Both the position numbers and the translations under genes were made by a program. Positions 34,520 through 39,348 of a DNA stretch of 39,348 nt are shown in pieces (position 1 is the first letter of the stretch; every line of letters begins with the position of its first letter). Where the stretch lies: assembly GCA_045807945.1 (NCBI GenBank), contig JBJMGI010000085.1, positions 1-39,348 of the forward strand, in the 5' to 3' direction. Below the pieces are notes generated by a model. The model ran no database searches. It was not told where the DNA came from and was given only the letters and a program-made list of their open reading frames with translations. Origin of the DNA: CAVQGF01 sp045807945 (GTDB lineage Bacteria > Acidobacteriota > Terriglobia > Terriglobales > Acidobacteriaceae).

Positions 34520-35677
34520 CTTTACAAAATTTTTGCCCGGCATCTGCTTCACTTTGCCGGACAATTCCAATTCGAACAAAGCTGCGAATATCTCTGATGA
34601 CGAGATCTCGTTCTCAAGCTGTTCAATGATCTCGTCGAGCTGCGTGGCTTCGTCTTGCTTGAGCAGCTTCAGGATCTTACGTTCGTGTGGTGGAAGCTCT
34701 GCGTCCCCGAATAGAGATGCAGTCACCGGCACTTCGGTCGCAAGCGCGTGTTCCTGCTGCAGCTTCTGCTGGATCTCTGATGGGAGTTCCTCCCAGATGT
34801 CGTCCCACGTCGCGGTTAGCTTAGCTCCCTGTTTTATCAGCGTGTTAGGCGTCCACGAAGTTTTATTCGTCACGTTGCCCGGCACAGCGAACAACTCTCG
34901 ATTCTGCTCCAGCGCGCAGCGCGACGTGATGCGCGTTCCGCTGTACTCTCCGGCCTCGACTACGAGCACTCCGATCGAGAGTCCGCTGATGATGCGATTG
35001 CGTATCGGGAAGTTCTGTGGCGCGGCGAAGGTGCCCATCGCGAACTCACTGATCAGCGCTCCGCCCATGGAGAGAATGCTCTCAGAGAGCTTCTTATTTT
35101 CCTTCGGATAGATCACGTCCACGCCCGTGCCGAAGACGGCGACTGTCCTGCCTTTTGCGTTGATCACGCCGCGATGCGCGCAGGTGTCGATGCCACGCGC
35201 CATCCCACTGATGATCACCAGCCCGCGCACGGAAAGATCCATGCTCAGCCGCTCGGCCATGCCAATCCCATACGGAGTCGGGTGGCGGGTGCCCACTACT
35301 CCGATCCCCGGCTGCGAAAGCACGCTGATCTCGCCGCGGACATACAGTGCGAGCGGCGGGTCGTAGATCTGCTTCAGGTTCGCAGGATATTCAGGATCAT
35401 CGAGAGTAATAATGTGCGCGCCCGCGGAAGTCGCGCGAATCATCTCCTCCTGCGCCATCTCCATGGATTTGCCGGTGCCGATCGATTGCGCGGAAACGGC
35501 CTGCAATCCGCAGGCTTCAAGTTCCGTCAGCGACGCCCGGAAAACATTTTCCACTCCGCCGAAGTGGTCTACGAGTCGTCGCGAACGCGTAGGCCCGAGC
35601 CCAGGCGTGAGCCCAAGCGCGATCCACTTTGTAGCGCGGTCGCTGCTGCGCGCCGACGATGTCCCGTGCGACTCCAT
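34511..35677 (-). CDS. dprA: DNA-processing protein DprA
   Basis: A 388-residue protein that binds incoming single-stranded DNA and loads RecA during natural transformation. The N-terminal helix-hairpin-helix/SAM-like region has LGLTPGLGPTRSRRLV. The Rossmann-like core has GVVGTRHPTPYG, IISGMARGIDTCAH and VAVFGTGVDVIYPKENKKL, and a Ser/Arg-rich FPIRNRIISGLS. A C-terminal winged-helix-like domain follows (about 320-388). It ends in KSF, and the last two codons and stop lie in the heptamer repeat, so the natural C-terminus may have been altered. The ATG at 35677 has a minus-strand TAGATT nine bases before it. Confidence 0.93.
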   Translation of the reverse strand: MESHGTSSARSSDRATKWIALGLTPGLGPTRSRRLVDHFGGVENVFRASLTELEACGLQAVSAQSIGTGKSMEMAQEEMIRATSAGAHIITLDDPEYPANLKQIYDPPLALYVRGEISVLSQPGIGVVGTRHPTPYGIGMAERLSMDLSVRGLVIISGMARGIDTCAHRGVINAKGRTVAVFGTGVDVIYPKENKKLSESILSMGGALISEFAMGTFAAPQNFPIRNRIISGLSIGVLVVEAGEYSGTRITSRCALEQNRELFAVPGNVTNKTSWTPNTLIKQGAKLTATWDDIWEELPSEIQQKLQQEHALATEVPVTASLFGDAELPPHERKILKLLKQDEATQLDEIIEQLENEISSSEIFAALFELELSGKVKQMPGKNFVKSF

Positions 35678-35686
35678 AGGCGTGAG

Positions 35687-35692
35687 AATCTA
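35687..35692 (-). promoter_or_regulatory. Candidate -10-like box (TAGATT) before dprA
   Basis: On the minus strand TAGATT ends nine bases before the dprA ATG, with no clear Shine-Dalgarno sequence. The region between dprA and mqnA is only 53 bases long, so both promoters must fit within it. Confidence 0.25.
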
Positions 35693-35717
35693 CCACAGCC
35701 GCGCAACTCTCATGTGT

Positions 35718-35723
35718 TTTAAT
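35718..35723 (+). promoter_or_regulatory. Candidate -10-like box (TTTAAT) before mqnA
   Basis: TTTAAT ends seven bases before the mqnA GTG start and no Shine-Dalgarno sequence follows. A leaderless mRNA is possible. Confidence 0.25.
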
Positions 35724-35730
35724 CATCTCC

Positions 35731-36570
35731 GTGCCGCGACTGAAGATCTCCGCAATCTCTTTTCTGAACACCGCTCCCCTTATGTGGGACTTCGACCACG
35801 ACGCTGGAGCATCCAGTCCGCTGCGCAAAGACTTTGAGATCCACTACACCGTTCCGTCAGCGTGCGCCGAAGCGTTGCGAGTTGGAACGGCCGACATCGG
35901 CATCATTCCTGCAATCACTTATCAGACGATTCCCGACCTCGTCGTTATCCCTGACGTCGCAATCGGCGCCAAAGGCCCTGTGCGCTCCATCCTTCTCGTC
36001 AGCAAACAGCCGCTCAAGAAGATTAAAACCGTTGCGGCGGATACTTCTTCACGCACGTCGGTCGCCCTATTAAAGGTCATCTTCAAAAAATGGTGGCGAC
36101 CAAGTACGGAGCAACCGGAGTTCGTCCCCGTTGATCCTGATCTAAAGAAGATGCTGAAGAAATGCGACGCCGCTCTAATGATCGGCGACCCTGCCCTGAA
36201 GATCGATCCCAAAAAGTACGACACCGTCGTAGACCTCGGCGAAGAGTGGCACAAGCAGACCGGCCTGCCGTTCGTCTTTGCCTTCTGGGCAGTGCGCCGC
36301 GCTGCGCTTAAAAATCACCCGCTTGCTTCGGACCTGCCGCGAATCTTCCAGCAGTCGCGCGACAACGGGTTACAGAACGTCAAAGCTCTCGCCCGCGAGT
36401 GGGCGCCGCGCGCCGGAATTACCGAGCAGCGCGTTACCGACTACCTGACCAAAGACATTGATTTCGCCCTCGGTCAGGAGGAACTAAAAGGTCTTTACGC
36501 GTTTTACAAGCTGGCCCGCGAGGTCGGGGTTATAAAAGAGGTGAAGCGCACCGCCTGGCTGGGCGGATGA
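35731..36570 (+). CDS. mqnA: Chorismate dehydratase MqnA
   Basis: A 279-residue enzyme that removes water from chorismate to give 3-enolpyruvoyl-benzoate, the first step of the futalosine pathway to menaquinone. The N-terminal ISAISFLNTAPL is the family signature, followed by periplasmic-binding-protein-like alternation and the segments VGTADIGIIPAITYQ, DTSSRTSVALLKVI and ALMIGDPAL. The start is GTG 35731, without a Shine-Dalgarno sequence. It is followed 34 bases later by mqnC. Length is normal. Confidence 0.93.
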   Translation: MPRLKISAISFLNTAPLMWDFDHDAGASSPLRKDFEIHYTVPSACAEALRVGTADIGIIPAITYQTIPDLVVIPDVAIGAKGPVRSILLVSKQPLKKIKTVAADTSSRTSVALLKVIFKKWWRPSTEQPEFVPVDPDLKKMLKKCDAALMIGDPALKIDPKKYDTVVDLGEEWHKQTGLPFVFAFWAVRRAALKNHPLASDLPRIFQQSRDNGLQNVKALAREWAPRAGITEQRVTDYLTKDIDFALGQEELKGLYAFYKLAREVGVIKEVKRTAWLGG

Positions 36571-36596
36571 CACGCCCAAAATCCCGCTGCTAAACT
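36567..36596 (+). promoter_or_regulatory. Candidate sigma-70 promoter of mqnC (ATGACA-18-TAAACT)
   Basis: ATGACA at 36567 matches the -35 consensus at five of six positions. It is separated by 18 bases from TAAACT, which carries the TGn extension. The -35 overlaps the mqnA stop. The predicted start site falls at about 36603, beside the ATG at 36605, so the transcript would be leaderless or nearly so. Confidence 0.5.
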
Positions 36597-36604
36597 ACTA
36601 ATGT

Positions 36605-37651
36605 ATGGCGCTCACCAAAGCCCAAGCCCTCGAGCACTTCCAGTCCGACGACCTGATCGGCATCGGCATGGAGGCCGACGCAGTCCGCCGCAAGCACCAT
36701 CCTCAGGGCGTGGCAACTTACGTCATCGACCGCAACATTAATTACACGAACTTCTGCACCGAGTACTGCACCTTCTGCGCCTTCTATGCGCCGGTGAAGG
36801 GACCCGGCCGTGCCAAGGGCTACGTCCACGATTTCGAGACCATCTACGAGAAGATCCGCGAGACGGTGGAGGTCGGCGGCACCGGCGTGCTGATGCAGGG
36901 CGGTCTGCATCCTGACCTGAAGCTCGACTGGTACGAAAAACTTTTGCGTGGCGTGAAGGAGCGCTTCCCGCAGGTGCACCTGCACTGCTTCTCCGCCAGC
37001 GAGATCATCCATTTCGCCGAGCTGAACGGAATTTCCATCGAAGACACTATCCGCCGCCTGCGCGATGCTGGACTCGATTCCATCCCCGGCGGCGGCGCCG
37101 AGATCCTCGACGACGAAGTCCGCTACAAGATTGCGCGCCTGAAGTGCCTGACCGAGGATTGGCTCAACGTGCACCGCACGGCGCACAAGCTCGGCATGCG
37201 GACGACGGCGACCATGATGTTCGGGGTGGGCGAGAAATACGAGCACCGCATCAACCACTTCCAGCGTGTGCGCGATCTTCAGGAAGAGACTGGCGGATTC
37301 ACGGCGTTCATCCCCTGGACATTCCAGCCGCACAACACCGCGCTCGGCGGCCGCGGCTGGGACGAAGCCACTTCGGTCCAGTACCTGAAGACACTCGCCA
37401 TCTCCCGGCTCTATCTCGACAACATCAAGAACGTGCAGTCGAGTTGGGTCACACAGGGATTGAAAGTCTGCCAGCTCGGTCTGCGTTTCGGCGGGAACGA
37501 TGTGGGCTCGGTGATGCTGGAAGAAAATGTCGTTCGCGCCGCGGGCGTGACCAATTGCACCACGGAAGAGGAGCTGCGGCGCATCATCCGCGACGCCGGT
37601 TTCCGCCCCGCCCAGCGCGACACGCTCTACTACAAGTATTTCCTGAACTAG
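36605..37651 (+). CDS. mqnC: Cyclic dehypoxanthinyl futalosine synthase MqnC
   Basis: A 348-residue radical-SAM enzyme that cyclises dehypoxanthine futalosine. The [4Fe-4S] motif is CTEYCTFC with C51, C55 and C58. The GVLMQGGLHPDL and SIPGGGAEIL segments are typical of MqnC-type enzymes, as is the late IPWTFQPHNTAL. It could be confused with the paralogous MqnE, but the motif spacing and length fit MqnC, and mqnA is adjacent. No Shine-Dalgarno sequence is visible. The other futalosine-pathway genes (mqnB, mqnD, mqnE) are not in the window. Confidence 0.93.
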   Translation: MALTKAQALEHFQSDDLIGIGMEADAVRRKHHPQGVATYVIDRNINYTNFCTEYCTFCAFYAPVKGPGRAKGYVHDFETIYEKIRETVEVGGTGVLMQGGLHPDLKLDWYEKLLRGVKERFPQVHLHCFSASEIIHFAELNGISIEDTIRRLRDAGLDSIPGGGAEILDDEVRYKIARLKCLTEDWLNVHRTAHKLGMRTTATMMFGVGEKYEHRINHFQRVRDLQEETGGFTAFIPWTFQPHNTALGGRGWDEATSVQYLKTLAISRLYLDNIKNVQSSWVTQGLKVCQLGLRFGGNDVGSVMLEENVVRAAGVTNCTTEEELRRIIRDAGFRPAQRDTLYYKYFLN

Positions 37652-37697
37652 CAGCTTATTTCAGAGGCTCTGCATCCAGCATGAAGGCGCCTGCCCC

Positions 37698-37703
37698 GGA
37701 GGT
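37698..37703 (+). promoter_or_regulatory. Shine-Dalgarno site that fixes the start at 37708
   Basis: GGAGGT ends four bases before ATG 37708, which begins a clear signal peptide. An in-frame ATG at 37681 lies upstream of this site and is therefore unlikely to be used. Confidence 0.7.
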
Positions 37704-37707
37704 GCAC

Positions 37708-39348
37708 ATGGCACGACGAGCGCTCCTGATCTTTTTTCTCACTTCGACTATCTGTTTTGCCCAGACTGCCGCCCCCGCCAAGGCCAAACCGGGTAGCGTC
37801 GCCGGCTCCATCATTCGCACCGACAATTCGCAACCGATCAAGAAGGCGAAGCTCGCGCTCGAACCTAGCTACGAAGGTTCATCCGCGAACCTCTCTCCCG
37901 AGGAAGCTGTTGCGGCTTATCGCGATCGCATGCTCGAAACGGAGAGCGACGAGACCGGGCATTTTTTGTTTTCAGACGTTCAGCCCGGCAAGTATTACCT
38001 GCGAGCTGAAAAAACCGGCTTCGCCGCCGCTGAGGCGGCATCGACGAACCAAAGCTTTGGCCTGCCCATTACCGTCGCAGCAGGTGAAGCGGTGAAAGAC
38101 GTCGAGATCAAATTCCGCCCCGCCGGCGCGATCACCGGGCGCGTGCTGAACGAAGATGGCGAGCCCATGGCCAAGGTGGTAGTTGAGGCAATGCGTTACA
38201 CCTACAGCGAGGGCGCGAGAAGGCTAGAAGCTGTGGGGCATGCGGACACAAATGATCTCGGTGAGTACCGCATCTTTGGCCTTCTCCCGCACAAATACTA
38301 CGTGCGTGCCGGTTTACCGCCCGACGAGTACTTTTTCTCCGGCACACAACAGCTCAAGCACTCAGGTAACGCGCCGGAGCAAGCGTACTTACCGATTTTT
38401 TATCCGGATGCAAAATCAGCAGCAACCGCTACCGCCGTCGAGGTGAAAGCTGCCGACGAGCAACACGCGAACTTCAATCTTGTTCCATCGCAGGGCTTTC
38501 GCGTCACTGGCAAGGTGACGGGGATACCGCCCTCGATCGGCGCAGATTACGAATCCGTAATGGCGATGTTGGTGACGAAAGATGATCCTGAACCGATTGG
38601 GACAGCGGTTTTAAGTGCGAACGAGCCGCGGTTCGCCATCGGCCCGGTCCCGTCCGGTGAGTATTTGCTGGTTGCATTCTCGGCAGAAGCAAAGGTCGGA
38701 AACGGTGGACTCGAGAACGTCGATAAAATCCGTACGGGACATGTTCCGGTAACGGTCGCGAGTGCCGACGCATCGAATGTCGTCCTCAGCATCGAGCCTA
38801 CAAGAACCGTCCATCTTGCAGGTAAGGTCCGCGTCGACCATGCGCCTCCGGGCGGAGTTGACCTGAGAGGGCTATACGTAACTCTCGATCCTGCCGACGA
38901 GGCCATAGAGAATTCGCTGGCGATGTTTCAAATAGCGTCGGCAAACGGTTCATCTGCGAATTACGGCAAAACCAGCAGCAATGGGAGCTTCGCGCTGAGC
39001 CTTGCCAGCAGCGGCGGTACCGTGCAGCCGCGCCTGAATGCCAGCGGCCACGGCTTTGAGGATTACTACACCAAGTCCATTCTGTTAGGCGGACGCGACG
39101 TCACAGAATCCGGCATCTCGCCTGCGAACCTCACCCCTGGCGCGACTCTGGAATTGATCGTGAGCCCTTCCGGCGGGCGCATCGACGGCGTGGTTCTCGA
39201 TTCCAATAAGAAGCCCGTTGTCGGTTCTTTCGTGGCGTGCGTTCCTGAACCGAAATTGCGCTCGCGCCGTGAGCTTTTTATAACGGACACCACCAACCAG
39301 CAGGGGCATTACGTTTTGCGCGGGCTGCGCCCCGGCAGCTACAAGGTC
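37708..39348 (+). CDS. Secreted protein with carboxypeptidase-regulatory-like domains, 3' partial
   Basis: The frame is open for 547 codons to the window edge with no stop, so the gene is truncated by the window. Residues 1-19 (MARRALLIFFLTSTICFAQ) are a signal peptide with a likely A-Q cleavage. At least three regions look like CarboxypepD_reg or other Ig-like beta-sandwich repeats: about residues 30-130 (GSVAGSIIRTDNSQPIKKAK, ending FSDVQPGKYYLRAE), about 140-240 (GAITGRVLNEDGEPMAKVVV, ending EYRIFGLLPHKYYVRA) and about 490-547 (GRIDGVVLDSNKKPV, ending HYVLRGLRPGSYKV). Similar multi-repeat exported proteins are abundant in acidobacteria. The function is unknown. Confidence 0.85.
   Translation, partial: MARRALLIFFLTSTICFAQTAAPAKAKPGSVAGSIIRTDNSQPIKKAKLALEPSYEGSSANLSPEEAVAAYRDRMLETESDETGHFLFSDVQPGKYYLRAEKTGFAAAEAASTNQSFGLPITVAAGEAVKDVEIKFRPAGAITGRVLNEDGEPMAKVVVEAMRYTYSEGARRLEAVGHADTNDLGEYRIFGLLPHKYYVRAGLPPDEYFFSGTQQLKHSGNAPEQAYLPIFYPDAKSAATATAVEVKAADEQHANFNLVPSQGFRVTGKVTGIPPSIGADYESVMAMLVTKDDPEPIGTAVLSANEPRFAIGPVPSGEYLLVAFSAEAKVGNGGLENVDKIRTGHVPVTVASADASNVVLSIEPTRTVHLAGKVRVDHAPPGGVDLRGLYVTLDPADEAIENSLAMFQIASANGSSANYGKTSSNGSFALSLASSGGTVQPRLNASGHGFEDYYTKSILLGGRDVTESGISPANLTPGATLELIVSPSGGRIDGVVLDSNKKPVVGSFVACVPEPKLRSRRELFITDTTNQQGHYVLRGLRPGSYKV

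Noticed and set aside
38218..38235. A GGCTAGAAGCTGTGG stretch resembling the heptamer repeat
   Set aside because: It is a single imperfect copy inside the coding sequence of the secreted protein, with no array or inverted partner, so it is likely chance.

Overview
The window is a gene-dense, GC-rich bacterial chromosome segment. The gene set suggests an acidobacterium (Acidobacteriota, Terriglobia/Koribacter-like): a fused 2-oxoacid dehydrogenase E1 alpha-beta, futalosine-type menaquinone genes (mqnA, mqnC), a DUF255/YyaL-type protein, a secreted carboxypeptidase-regulatory-domain protein, PYROXD2-like oxidoreductases in tandem and a sigma-54 regulator with a membrane histidine kinase. This placement is inferred from gene content; no rRNA or tRNA gene was seen.

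Layout. 1-3113 (+): two tandem PYROXD2/phytoene-desaturase-like flavoproteins, the first cut by the window edge. 3117-4241 (-): Rieske oxygenase alpha subunit, divergent from a DoxX-like membrane protein (4289-4675) and a secreted DUF4142 protein (4792-5373) that ends in a strong hairpin terminator. 5435-7951 (-): fused E1 alpha-beta plus a small T4-endonuclease-V-like protein. 8084-14431 (+): phosphoglycolate phosphatase-like HAD enzyme, transglutaminase-like protein, DUF255 thioredoxin-fold protein, a small unknown protein and acetyl-CoA synthetase. 14433-20867 (-): glycolate oxidase glcDEF (overlapping ORFs), then a DUF58 protein and an alpha/beta hydrolase upstream of it. 20972-24690 (-): acetylornithine-type aminotransferase and a hybrid histidine kinase. 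24901-30951 (+): PDZ histidine kinase overlapping a sigma-54 response regulator, then an MlaE/MlaF lipid-transport pair without MlaD. 30956-35677 (-): dprA, a broken four-helix-bundle gene inside heptamer-repeat arms, topA and a small unknown protein. 35731-37651 (+): mqnA, mqnC. 37708-end (+): start of a long secreted protein with carboxypeptidase-regulatory-like domains, open to the window edge.

How the genes fit together. The gph-like phosphatase and GlcDEF would convert phosphoglycolate to glycolate to glyoxylate. MqnA and MqnC are two steps of the futalosine menaquinone route. The PDZ kinase and sigma-54 regulator form an overlapping two-component pair directly upstream of mlaEF. dprA and topA, a commonly adjacent pair, are separated by the most unusual structure in the window: a roughly 470-bp block bounded by inverted arrays of the heptamer AGCTNCT and carrying a frameshifted four-helix-bundle (S23/IVS-type) gene. 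This is the best candidate for an undescribed element.

No gene-free stretch exceeds about 300 bases; the largest gap is about 210 bases (24691-24900). Several genes lack a Shine-Dalgarno sequence and instead have a -10-like hexamer 6-9 bases before the start codon, which suggests leaderless transcripts.
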